Assembly: GCA_030386875.1 (NCBI GenBank)
Contig: CM059567.1
Location: 79,477,130-79,541,129 of the forward strand
Length of the DNA stretch: 64,000 nucleotides
Direction: 5' to 3'
DNA from: Morinoia aosen
Taxonomy: Eukaryota > Arthropoda > Malacostraca > Amphipoda > Talitridae
The translations under genes were made by a program, and so were the position numbers. Below, in pieces: positions 35,178 to 47,215 of this stretch (position 1 is its first letter; each line of letters opens with the position of its first letter). The notes under the pieces are model-generated. The model did not search any database. It was not told the DNA's origin and was given only the letters and a program-made list of their open reading frames with translations.

Positions 35178-35678
35178 AGTCTTTGTCACCCTCCACACTC
35201 TGTCATAAGATTTCGTGCAGGAACAGAGTAACGTTAAAATTTCTGATTCCAATTTCTCCATTTTAGCGTCTGTTCGTAATTTGACAAAGCTGCGAATTCT
35301 TGAATCTTTTTATATACATATGAGCAAACCCAATCTTAATGATATGCAGTGTGCGCATCCCTGGCTTTTGGTCGGGCAGCTATAGCTTGAGGGTGCGCTC
35401 TGGTATTTACTTTTCCATTACGTCCCATTATGCAATGCATTCATTTTCTCCTTTACTTGTGTGCAGTTTATATGGTATGCAGTCTGTCCATCATCATCAA
35501 TGTTTAACATCTCTAGTTATGTACAATATGTGCATCGTGTGCAATTACCTAGCCAGGATAGTAAATTCTCTCTTTTTAAATGCAGTTTATGATGATGCGT
35601 CAAGGCACGAAAAGTTCGGTTTAGTATTGACCACATGCAATTTTAACAATGAGGACTTCTTTGATTTTTGCCCTTAAC
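35178..35678 (+). pseudogene. Second Penelope-like 3' end in opposite orientation
   Basis: This segment is a diverged inverted copy of 33817-34320. On the plus strand it keeps the Penelope-like C-terminal coding piece SDSNFSILASVRNLTKLRI followed by LESFYIHMSKPNLND and the same 3' untranslated sequence (ending cccttaac). The two 3' ends therefore point away from each other around the RT fragment. Inverted or tandem partial copies are a known trait of Penelope elements. Broken. Confidence 0.82.
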
Positions 35679-35984
35679 TTTCTAGAGGACGATTTAGTTC
35701 AATGGTTTATTTGAGTACGAAGGTGTAATTTGAGCTGCAGTCAAGCTAAGCGATTGTGATTCACCGATTTTTCTGAGAAACGAAAACCTTGAGGTAACGT
35801 CCGCCATAGTCTATCCCCAGTGTTAAAAAACAGCTGCGCGGCCTCTGTGGTGGTATGGGGTGAGATCTCGATCAATGATCGGGATCTCGAAGGCGAGCGT
35901 TGGCTGCAGAGTGCGTTAACGAGAGTGTGCTGAGGCGCTCATAATGTAACAAGCAGAGTGCCTATCGTGGCGACGTAATAGATC

Positions 35985-36312
35985 GGAGAGCGCTGTCGTG
36001 GACTGCCTGCTACATCTACATGGGGTAAAGCGGAGTAGAGCTTCTGAAGAGGCGCTTGTGAACGACAGTTAGCGAAGAACGAAGGAGCGCTTGTGTAGAA
36101 GGAGCACTTTGTGAATTTGTGAAAGAGCGCTTAGCAAAAGAGCGCTGGCGAAGGAGCCCTTACGTGGTTGCGCTTATGTTGAAGCTTTTGCCCATCGAAG
36201 GAAAGCTTGTTTATAAACGCTTGTGAAGGAGCACGTACCCAGTGAAGGAATGGTCTTTTAGAAGTAATTACAGAAAGAGCGCTTACGTAGGCACTTTTGT
36301 AAGAGCGCTTAC
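35985..36312 (+). repeat. Degenerate GAGCGCTT-rich tract
   Basis: About ten copies of (a/g)gagcgctt(g/a) or close variants, spaced irregularly by 10-60 bp and often preceded by gaag and followed by gtgaa or acgtag. Each holds the palindrome AGCGCT. The spacing is too irregular for a normal minisatellite. Confidence 0.6.
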
Positions 36313-39300
36313 CTCGCTTTCCAGAGCAGGGGCAAGTTGTAGGTGTCGTCAGGGAGCAAATAAGTCGAAGGGTGTTGTTGATGACAAGTAAAATCTACGT
36401 GTTCGTTCGATCCCCTCGTCATACTCCTATAAGCTATTCTCAAGAATCTAATAACAGCTTTTCTAGGCACTCCAACCTCACTTTCCTTCATTCATCGTGT
36501 TTAAAGTTTGCATGTTTAGTAAGATATTCCGGCTATAAATCCATCATAGGATTATTGATTCTTTTAAACCCAATTTTGAGTATCTTAGGACGATTTTAAT
36601 CTTTTCCTGAAATACCAAAGAAACACGAGCGTCACAGCGTAGGTGATTCTCTCAAAGCCGCGACGTGCTTGCCACCACGCTGCTTGCGCAGTAAATCTCC
36701 GCAACTCCGTGATGTCCGGAGGCAATAACCGTAGACACTTCGCCCTTGAGAGTATAAATCGTCATTCTCAAAAATTCTGTTGATATCAATTCATTCATTC
36801 AAGTCACGAGTTTTTCATTTCAGAATTTTATTTCATCTCTTAAAATATGTACAGTAATCATTCTCAGACCAGCTCCAAACTTCCTCTTGCCCAACAAGGC
36901 GTCCTGTTATGACATTTACGGCAGCGTCCATCTTCAGAATCTGTGTCTACAGACAAGTTCTCAATTTATTTAATTCACTATCATGCCTTTAATTGCATTC
37001 TCCCTGGTCGTAGTTAGGAAACAGCCTGAGGGTAAAGGGCACGTGCAGTTAAATCTGCAAAGGAGCGGATGTATTTTTTAAATCATTGTACGAGATCAGT
37101 AGCTGTTTAGTTATATAACACAAATATTTGTTACGAGCGTATTTTTAACAGATTGCTTTGAAGATAAATGAAAATGACGAATAATTTTTTTTAAATACTT
37201 TTGATACACAAATAGTAACCGATGTACACGATGTATTAAGAACACGGTTACCATTTCCAATTCTCAATCTACGTCAGTGCTCGATGAGCTTATTATCATT
37301 GAAGGTAATAATTCATAGGTCCATGAGATGGTGTCTGACTCTTCTGTTTGATTTTAAGGGAGAGAATGATAAAATAATGCTAAGAAAAAACAATAAATTT
37401 ATGTTCGGAAAAAATGCTAAAATGCTAAATTTTACAACGAAAATAGAAAATCAAACGATGCAGTTTCATTACAAACCGACTAAGGGCTACAAGAGGAAAT
37501 AAAAAGTTCTTGAATGATGAGAAACGTTAAAAAAGCTTCACCCAGAAGCGCCGGGATGCATGGTCAGGCCTTCTCGTCGTAAGCGCGCTATTGGTCAGCT
37601 TGTGGTGCCAGCTCGGTGTGTGGTATTCGAACTCGTAGCGCGCACTCAAGTCGTAATACAGGATAAATGGGGAATAGCGAGCTGGAGTCTATGCTCTACG
37701 CTATTAGGCCGCTCTAGGGGAGAGGTAAATTTAAAATTTCTGCGAAATACCACGCTGTTAAGCTTAAATCAACTATTGTGATCAGCTGTAAACACACGAG
37801 TGCCATTCTGAGTGCCAGCTAAATCTTATTAGAGTGCTAGTGGCGAGTGACCGAGTCACTACGCGTGCATACTCCAGTGTTCAAACAGGAAGTGATCGTT
37901 TAGTTGACCTCCAAGATGGCATTCATGCTGCGTTTATTGAAGTTAAGATTCTTTGCTCTTTTTGATAACAATTGATTAAATTTATGAATTAAGAAACTTA
38001 ATAGTGCTTAAATAATTTAACTTCAACAACTTACTTCATAAACGATGTTGGTAAATCATTTCCCACGAAGCGAGTATGAAAACCAAGCATCTCTTTAGCA
38101 TATTGGGCAATGATTAAATAGGCATGATGAAAAACAATTTTTATTACTACAAGAATTATCTTCGGCAGTAATTGGAACGAATCAAGCTTGAAAGAATTTG
38201 TCAAAAAAATTTCATTTAATTCCTTCGTGCCCTCTAATTTCTGCCAAAAATCAACTATAATTAAATTATTGTCTCAAACTGCAGGTTAAATTTTACCGGT
38301 ATGAAAAGATAATTTCAAAACTGTTTAATGAAGTTAATTCTGAGTGTAAATAATTTGAATGTGATTTAAAAAGTAAAGCTGCACTGTAATTACGTAAAAT
38401 CTAAGAAAACAGAACATATTTTGCACCCGAATAGAATTTTTCAAATAAACTGTGAAATATGCTGTAATTGGTTCGCCTTAGAGGGTGGATGACATTACAA
38501 GAAGCGGAACGCGACACCTGCTATGAAAACAGCTAGTTCAGTTTAATACTTTATGCGTGTGCATGCGTTTAATTTAATTTTCATGCGTGTGCATGCAGCA
38601 TACAATTCCTGCTGGTGCATTCATCTTTAATTGAGGCGTGTAGTACTGTATTTTTTATAGGTGCTTCAACCTTATTTTGATTTAAAAAATGAAGCAAATA
38701 CCATGCAAGCAATTATTTCAGTGAGTCCCTTGAGTGATGCACTAGCGCATTTATCGGACTAATAATTTTTTATCTCTACATAAACGCTTGATCTAAATTT
38801 TAGTTTTTGGGTATGATGTTCACATACTTTGTAATTCACTTCAAAATTTTAGCAAGAAAGAAACATCCTGTTGAGAGTAAATAAGTGCGTAAAACTGAGG
38901 CTCTTTGTCTAAGCTATATTCAGACATCTTTATATTTCCTTTATCCAGGACGATCGCCTCTTTGCAGCAAGGGCGAGTCTTCGATTAAACGTGGAATCAA
39001 GGCAAGACTGGGTGCAGTCACGGCAGCGTCTGGTATTAATGTCATCGATTCCAGACTGCACTGCGGACTCACTTTTATTTTACTTAGTTGCAACCTGTCT
39101 CACATGAAGCAATCGCAGGCTAGGCTCAAAGCTTAATCTTATTTTGAACAATTGCAGTCAGCCGCTCACGAAACAACCCGAGGCTTATACTGAGGTCCTA
39201 CTTGCCTTACTGCCTGCCTCATGCGAACAATACGTGTAGTTGGAATGAGGAAACAATTTACGTTGACGGGTGCTTATTTTTATGGGCATCTAACAACACA

Positions 39301-40601
39301 TCTTCAAACATCAGGAGAACTACTCATATTCATGAAACTTAGATACCTACTCGGCTTAGAGCATATTTATAGGAATTATCTATAATTGCAGATCGTTGTA
39401 ACAAACATATGAAACCATAAAAAAGGCGAGGAATCTAACTCGATACTGAAATAGGTGACCTCGACATCCCTAGACCTGATGATACGTGACAGAATGCCAG
39501 TTTTGAGCTTGTCTTTTGACATTCCATTTGAGGTAAATTGTAAAATATTTGATTTAAGAACTCATGGAAAAATGATGTTTCACACTGGATTTAAAAAGAG
39601 GAACAGGTTTTAAGGTAAATAATTAAATCCTATTTTGCACGCCAGTTGCACAAATTAGATCCTTCAACTGTTCGATCAGAGAAGCAAACACACGAAGAAA
39701 CACTTCTCAAATCTGTAGATAATTTAACCTGAGTGTACCGTTTTACTTGGGATTGTTCTGTAATTTTTGCAGTGTGTGTTCTGTTCAGTCAGTTCAGTTT
39801 ATTGGAAAACGGTATAAAAAATTGTTAACTCATCGATTTCCAAATATATCCCCAAACATAGGAACCAATCCTCATAAAAATTATCATCTTCGTAAACTTG
39901 ATAAATTGCAGGTGAGGATTGATGTTCACGAGAGCTCGCGCTCTCATGGTCGATGCTGTGCGAAGATTGTTTATAAATCCTTCGAAAAAAATATAGAGAA
40001 AAAATAGTGGAATTTATTACACACTTATGTGTTTAAATCCGACCCGCAGATGAATGGGCCATGACTTACTACCATGAATCTTGTAATGCTATGCCGTATT
40101 CACAGTATGCCATGCATGACACACAGGATAAGCCTACGGTATGTTAAAGAAAAGTTTCACTTAGTCATTCTGGTTCTTTGTTATGCATACATTATTAGGA
40201 AGAACTAATAACAATTAGAAATTGAATTAAGAACGGAAAGTTTTTGGAAGGTTTTTGAAAGAGTATTATCAGATTTATAAATGCATATAAGAAACATGTC
40301 CATATTGTTATTTGGAAAGAATTTAACAACTAAGGAATAAACACGGGATTTGATTGACATTCCCAACTGCTTGCACATGCGTTCAAAGGTGATACACTCG
40401 ACCAATGTGTCAAGGTTTCTCTCAGTGTATTTGCATTTATTAATATGTAGAATCATGTATTAATAAAACAGCATTAACTCGTATCGGATTGCAAGAGAGT
40501 GTTCTAAACATCGATGAGCATGGTAAAAATAAACATCAGTATATAAAGGAATAATGAAATGCAGGGGGGCTATGGCCCTTGTATCTACTAGGCAAACTCA
40601 C
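36313..40601. other. AT-rich non-coding DNA, probable intron
   Basis: No supported gene. A short direct repeat (atgcgtgtgcatgc) occurs twice near 38551 and 38584. Short plus-strand ORFs (37284-37502, 37560-37781, 38885-39136) lack convincing context. Confidence 0.4.
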
Positions 40602-40649
40602 CGCCATGGCGGCTGCGATGACGAGGGAGACGGCAGCGTAGGGCTGCAT
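40602..40649 (-). CDS. Predicted first coding exon, signal peptide
   Basis: On the minus strand an ATG in good context (ctcgccATGc) opens a 16-codon exon, MQPYAAVSLVIAAAMA, that ends exactly at a GTGAGT donor in phase 0. The peptide is a short apolar segment with small residues, as in a cleavable signal peptide, and codons are GC-rich. The frame continues upstream to a second in-frame Met at about 40742, so the start is an inference. The next phase-0 exon on this strand that I can support is at 8743, which would make a 32 kb intron; linkage to that gene is not proven. Confidence 0.6.
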
Positions 40650-43272
40650 GGCGAGCCCGCTGAAGGAGGGATCGGGTCTTGGTGCTGCTGGTGCGGTGTC
40701 TTCTGCAGTGCTCGTCCCAACAAATGCTGTAGTAAATCTCAATATTTTAAGTGAATGTATACGACAACAAATCGAGTAGGTGTAATTTAACCTGGAATTG
40801 ATGTAATTTAAGTTAGTATTTTTTACCCATGTTCAAAAATTGCTGGAATAATTCATTTAGAATAGTGTTGCAGTTTTAATGCTTGAAATTTCCGCTAAGC
40901 CACCGTCATACGAAAACCAATTAATAGAGTTACTTAACTTAATTCATCATGAAGCTTGGCAGAATTATGAAGCGAAGTGCCCAACACTTACCGATTTCAT
41001 AACGATTCATGACCATTTGGTTTATTTAATTAGAAAATAACTAATTTCTCATGAAATGGAACTAATGAAAATCGTTCCTAGAATTTTCAAAATTTTCGCT
41101 GTAGATATTGAACTGTTTCCCAGCCTGATAGTAGACTAGAGTACAGCCATGTTTGGTGTGCTGGCGTAGGTCTGGATTATCTCTTGAGTGAAATAAAGTA
41201 CCCGAACACAATTTCACTTACAAATAAAATAGGGAGGGCGAAAATTTATGCAATCTGACTCTAATAAAATTCCAATTTTTTTCAAAATAAACAAAAAAAA
41301 ATGTCTCGCGCGAGCAGTGTTACTCGTGTGTGTCAGTCATCAGTACCATACAAGTCATCAAACAGTGCACCATCATTAATACGTATTTCCTACACTTCAA
41401 GAATTATTGTACACAATTTTTGACGCAATTTAACCAAAACTATCCATAACACAGTGAGAAGGATATTTCTTAAATTTATATCTGCAATGAAACCGACCGA
41501 GTTAATTACCAACAACATGAGCAAAGATAAAAATTATAAAATAAAAATTATAAAATCACATTCACTGGTATTTCTGTAATGAAATCACGAATACAGTTCC
41601 TTGCGCCATTTTAATGTGTTTGATAAAAAATCTGCCTAGTACAACTCAATGAGTAAACTTAAGTCTAGTTCTTCGCCATTTTTGTCGTAGATTCATGGCA
41701 AAACCGTACTAAAAATGTGCCGAAGCTCACGCCTTAAACCTGACCGATTCTAAGAACAGGCGTGGTTTAAGTACAGATTCTAAGTATAAACAAAATGGTA
41801 CTGGTACGCACACAATCAAGACGAAACGTTTCCATTTGGTTTGCCTATGATGGTGGCTTTACACTTTTATAAGGAGGCTTACTTCTTCAGGGAGGACTGA
41901 GTGTAAAACTTGTGAGACCCTTGATGTTATTGTTTAAAATAGGCAGATAAATAGGCATTAATCATGGAGCGACAAAAAATAATTGATATACAGTAAACAA
42001 AAAACGGAATACACATTTAAAATGCCGAATCCTTAGCGAAACCGTGATCAAGAAAACTCAACGTGGTCATATAAGTTATATATTATAAATTCAGGCAATC
42101 TTCAATAATTTCGAAATTTTTCAGAAATACGTCGGTTAGAAGAATTTAAATATAGTAAAATTGAAGAGCTTGAAATATGGTTACTACGAGAACTGAAGAA
42201 CGTGCAAGTTTCGTCGCATGAAAGAATTCAAATTCGCCGTTCATGGGCGACTGGTTGAATTCCCTTAGCGGGAAGTAATTTCACTTTTGCCAGCACCTAT
42301 ACAAGACATTTACGTCTTGTTGGGATTGATACTTTCTCTTTCCGTATCTTCTACGTCAGGTGTCAAGCACCGATTGTACAGCGTGTAAGTCACTCAAGGA
42401 TAGATGCCTTTCAAGACGCTTAAGAAGGCTCTGACGTCACCTGAATGGGCATTTACAAAAACACGCATAATTCTTATTGGTGAAATTTTCCCTCATCTAA
42501 CACTAACGTTAGTGTCTTCTCAGCCACCTACTGTCACCCAAAAATATGTTTCCAATAACCTCATGTGGTATATTCTCTTTAGAATGAAAAAAACACGAGT
42601 GATGAAAGGGATTTCAAATGATACGAGTATATTCCAGATGCGCGGGGTAAATCTCAACGGGCATCACTCCTTTAGTACAGGAAAAAGTGAAGTTTCCCAG
42701 TATCGGCGAACGATGTGATAGAGGAGAATTAACTTCGACCGTTGTTCTCATCGCAAAATGCAGAAAACGGAACGTGGGAGAGTCGGCAAATTGGAGCGTT
42801 TGGATCAGGTGGGCCCGAAATGAGTCCCCCGCATGAAATAAGAGCTGATGCAACAGACAAGCAAAATCCTTATATCACTTTCTTGGTCGTTGTCTTGCAA
42901 TAGTGAGTGTCAATCGTTCAGTGATTTGACATTTCCAACTAGAGTGTTGATGGAAATCAAAAGATATAGTAGGTGGCCAGCTTGAAAAAAATAAGTTAAA
43001 CAGCGTTAAATACAAAAGCCGATGCTCGTCTTAAAAATTTAGTGGAAATATATAAGCAGGCAAACTAAAGAGAAGACTCCAAAACAATTCGATCCCTTAA
43101 CAAATATACTGTGAAAAACAGTAACAAATAGTCATAAAACTCTTTTCCATTAAATATTGCAAATACCGTGTTTATTCCGAAAGTAATTCTCACACCTGAA
43201 CATAAAAAGCGTTTTTATTTTAAATCAGAGGCGCATTTAGTGCGTTAGTTTGATTAGCGGCCTAGCGCCCAC
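40650..43272. other. Upstream leader and AT-rich DNA
   Basis: The first 90 bp next to the signal exon are GC-rich and could be 5' untranslated. The rest is AT-rich with no supported feature. Confidence 0.35.
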
Positions 43273-43460
43273 CTTGGAAGACCGAGCACCACTGAGGGAG
43301 GATTGTCCCGCCCCAGCCGAGGCTGCCGTGCGCTGCAGAGGAGCCTCGTTCATGTCACATGATCATCAATTAACACTTGAGGCTTCGGAGCCTTGCAGAG
43401 CTGCTCAGCTCTCTGTGTACTTGCTTCTCTCGGCATCGCATCGCCGGATGACGCTCTCAG
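43273..43460 (-). promoter_or_regulatory. CpG-rich patch, possible untranslated first exon or promoter
   Basis: An isolated GC- and CpG-rich patch in AT-rich DNA. On the minus strand it ends in a donor-like CCAAG|GTGGGC at 43273, upstream of the signal exon. It has no good coding frame on the minus strand. It may be a 5' untranslated exon of the gene starting at 40.6 kb; no core promoter element is clear. Confidence 0.25.
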
Positions 43461-44903
43461 CTCTTCATGGTTACTGGTGGCTCAATGTGCATGTTATGCT
43501 TCAAAAAACATGCGGCGCGTTAAGCAGGCAGTACGTTAAATCCTACTATACATGTCGAGGTTTAACATGAACATCATGTGGGTTGGGATACCTCGAGAAT
43601 ATACTATAAATAAACTGGAACATCAGTCTTGGTGCAGAGAACGTGAAGAGATGTCATCTGCGATCAGTTTATCTCACTACAAGTGCAAATCTAAACATAA
43701 CGAACCGAAGACTAATCGTCAGTAAAATTTTATTAAACAATTTCGTGGATAAGTATGAATGAAAGAAGTTTTTTTCATTGCTGATGTGATTCAATCATTT
43801 TCTAATTGCTCAGCTGATGTTTATTGTGAAGGCTAACTCCTCAGTGCAACAGAATGCAGAGTCAACTCGGTATAGCGACCAGTTTGATGACGCTAAACTG
43901 TGAAGATAAAAGTATAGTGCTGTGTTAAAAGGACCCATGGAGTATATATGTGTTGGTGCCGTGCTTGAAATACGCAATATTCATTTCTCTCCTAGAGAAG
44001 TGAAAAAGATAAAGAATATCCACGCCAACACTGGCATGAAGATTCATTATTTCTTTGGGCATCCATCTGAATATTTTCGTTCGCTAGCATGTGTCGGTGT
44101 GTGTCGGTCAAGTGAAAATCATGCGATAAGGATGTATTAAAACAAAATTTTTGATACATATGTGGGATAGCAGATTTATTACATATGCGGGATAGCAGTA
44201 AGAGCCGTATAGTTAAGAGCTAATTGTTAACTTCACTCTATCTAAGCATCCGATCGAAGCGTCGATAAAATGGGCATTTTTGTAAAGCCATTATGAAGTC
44301 AATTAACTCTAGGCATTCAAGAAAAAATAAAAGGAGTAATGAAAATTGAGCATCTAAACATACCTACGCGCAGAGTATGTGCGTGACCACCGCAGTAGAA
44401 CTTACGAGCGCTCGCCCTTCGAGTAAACTATTAGAGTATTCGAAGCCCTGCAGAACCCATTCGAATGACTAAATGACGTATCGGGTGATTCAAATATCTG
44501 AGACACAGAAAGAATTTACTCCCATGCAGTCAAGTCGAAGTCCTGCATAGGCTACAAAACGAAAGAGTTTTTAACATATTGATGCTTTATTTTACTATCT
44601 CCAGGTGGACTTCAACTGCCCTCTTTACTATGAATAAAATTTGAAGTACTCGCTTTCAGTTGGAAACGTATGGACCTTTTTTTACAAGATATTGTCACTT
44701 AAGCTCCATGATTTTATAGATATACACTTATCGCATTTGGAAACTGTTATGAAACTTTAGAATAAAAGCTGATGTAAAATAAATAAACCTACTGACGCAA
44801 ATTAAAATTGCATGTAACCAACCATTGAGTTTCGTAACAACTCACTACATGCAAACAAAAAGCCATACAAGCAACTCTTCCAGTTGATCACCTTGTACTG
44901 TAC

Positions 44904-45045
44904 CTCCAACTCTCGAGCGAGCACTTTTAATGAAGCTAGCTCGGAAGATACGGAAGAAAGTCTCTTTGGGTAAATAAGTAAGCATGACGACCTGCTGCAA
45001 ATATTGGAAGTTGGCCGCTCGGCCTGAGGTCCCCACAGAGACATT
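44904..45045 (-). CDS. Predicted exon of an unidentified gene
   Basis: A minus-strand frame between the acceptor gtgttgtgttccag and the donor GTTGGAG|GTACAG, 142 bp, phase 0 in and phase 1 out. It encodes NVSVGTSGRAANFQYLQQVV followed by MLTYLPKETFFRIFRASF and IKSARSRVG. A second donor (TACAAG|GTGATC) lies 12 bases further on. The peptide looks globular and is not low-complexity. I do not recognise it. A plus-strand alternative ends in GTAAGT at about 45091, so the strand is not certain. Confidence 0.4.
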
Positions 45046-45439
45046 CTGGAACACAACACCGGCTCACCAGGTCCAGGGATCAGCTTTGCGGTAAGTGTGT
45101 GGTTCATCTGTCCGCACTAGCGGAACGAAAACTTGCAACAGTCTTTTTCTTCAGGAAAATAGCAATGATTGCTGTGTGTTTAACGACCATGTAATCATTG
45201 AATTTCGCTATTTTTTTAATTGAGTAATTTGCTGCTTTGTGCCGTCCAAAAACTTGTTCGTCGTAGCTTTAGAGCGAGAGAAACACAATGTGAAAAAGTT
45301 TAGCGTTCATGATTTTGGGGTTGCATAACTTTATTAAAAATGGTCAGCATCTCATGTTTACGATTACTGGTTCATTTTAAGTTTTTATGAACTTTCTTGT
45401 CGATTTTGTTTTCTGTTAATAACATACAACCACACGCAG

Positions 45440-45597
45440 CCTAACCTAATCTTACCCAAGCCCTGGGCGTATAACCTTAATTTTAACTTTTATCCTAATG
45501 TTAACCTAACGACCAATGTTTTTCAAATGAAATATACTAAAACCGACGTAATATTTGTTTACCAGTCCTTTTTCCACTTAACCTAACTCAACCTCAG
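45440..45597 (-). repeat. Degenerate CCTAA-like tract
   Basis: Scattered cctaacctaa, ttaacctaacg and acttaacctaactcaacctc pieces, imperfect copies of the reverse complement of TTAGG. Same type as the tract at 9311. Confidence 0.45.
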
Positions 45598-46612
45598 TTT
45601 GTCAGCCCTGTTTTAACATGAAAATTTTAAAAACGTTACATATTTTGCTCTCGATCGTCAATCATGGATAACCTCTACAAATAAATTTGTGCAAGAATTT
45701 TAGGTAGTCCTCTGCGCGGCACGCCTAAACGGAGGCGGCCGGTGGACGTTATTCCTAGACCCGGTAATTTTGGCATACTGGATATCCTAAACAAGAGGCG
45801 ATGAAGAATAAAAGTACCATAAATTTTTGCATTAGCGCGGATTAAAAAACAATACAACTCGTAAAATATTATGGGAAACGTGTCAAAAATGAACTGGCTA
45901 CAAACCGAGGCGCACGTTCACCAATTTCCGCTGTCAAATTTCCAGGGAAAATTGCAGCAATAGGGACCTTTCCTCCAACGGCCCTATAGTGGAATAAACG
46001 CAATTGAAGGAAATGATTAATGCTTCTATATAAAGAGAAAACCCTGCATTTAAATCTTTCCCAAGAACTAAATCATTGAAACTTGTATACAAGTCCAGAC
46101 TGGCACATGACAACTCAAAAAACGAGTCTCAAATTAACTCAAAAATGCAACTACTGATAATGGAATTGATTTTATGCATACCCAAATAAGGGTTGTGTTT
46201 CATCCTCCGAATGATCATTTTTTGAACAAAATGAAACTGAACGTTGATAAAAACTCTAAATTATCAGCAGTTGAGGATTTTTTGCAAATGTGGGCAAAAA
46301 TGTCCCGTTTTGGAAAATGCTAAATGAATACAACACCAAAACATCTGGCGGTAAAACAAAATGCAATGAGCCAAACTGAATAATAAATATCTTTAAATTT
46401 CTGCTTTTGGAAGGAATTAAGTTGAATCAACCGAAAAAGCTGAGTATCAGACTCAAATAGCAAATAATTACTCAATTATGAAATTTCACCATGCGTTATC
46501 TACATTTATTTAACACCGCGAACGTAGAATGCTAAAATTCATCACTGCAAATGTTTATCAAACTACAACACTGTAATGGGACAAGTTATGTTGATCCTAA
46601 CCTAAAAACAGA

Positions 46613-46621
46613 GAATACTTT
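46613..46621 (+). other. Target site duplication, left
   Basis: GAATACTTT, identical to 54661-54669 directly outside the other end of the palindromic element. Confidence 0.9.
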
Positions 46622-46679
46622 ACCGGCTAGCCATTTTAGAGAACCCATCTAAGATCCTTTGCGAATTACCCTGACAAAA

Positions 46680-47215
46680 AGGGTAATTTCTAAACTATAA
46701 AACGTACAATCTTGAAATTAGTACCAAATTAATGGGCGTGACGAGTACAACATATTTATGTAATTAAAAATTTTTTTACGCCCCTGTGGGGGGCAGGAAG
46801 AGAGCCTCTCGGGGCCCCTCAATACACGGCCGATTTTCTCTATAACGCTCATTTTGTACGAGTCATAATTTCTAAAGAATTGCACCTAAAAACTTGAAAT
46901 TAGTCTCATTATAAAGACCGATTTATTCTCCAACTCTGAGTGTATAATAAAACTGTCATACGCTCCCTGGAGGAAGATGAAGAGCAAGTTTCTCCTAGCC
47001 TCTGAATGGTCGACCGATTTTTCAAAAGGCTCATTTTGTACGAGTCATAATTTCTAAACTATTGCACCTAAAAATTTGAAATTAGTCTCATTATAAAGAT
47101 CGATTTATTCTCCAACTCTGTGTGTGTAATAAAACTCTCATACGCTCCCTGGGGGATGACAGAGAGCAAGGTTTCTCCGCCTTCTCCTAGCCTCGTAATC
47201 CGCGCTGCCGAAGGC
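46680..47215 (+). repeat. Subterminal 182 bp repeats, left arm
   Basis: Three diverged tandem units with a 182 bp period. The shared core aatttctaaa starts at 46685, 46867 and 47049, followed by cttgaaatta or similar at matching offsets. The second and third units also share cattataaaga, tttattctccaactctg and catacgctccctgg. The right arm carries the mirror image (about 54067-54602). Confidence 0.8.
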
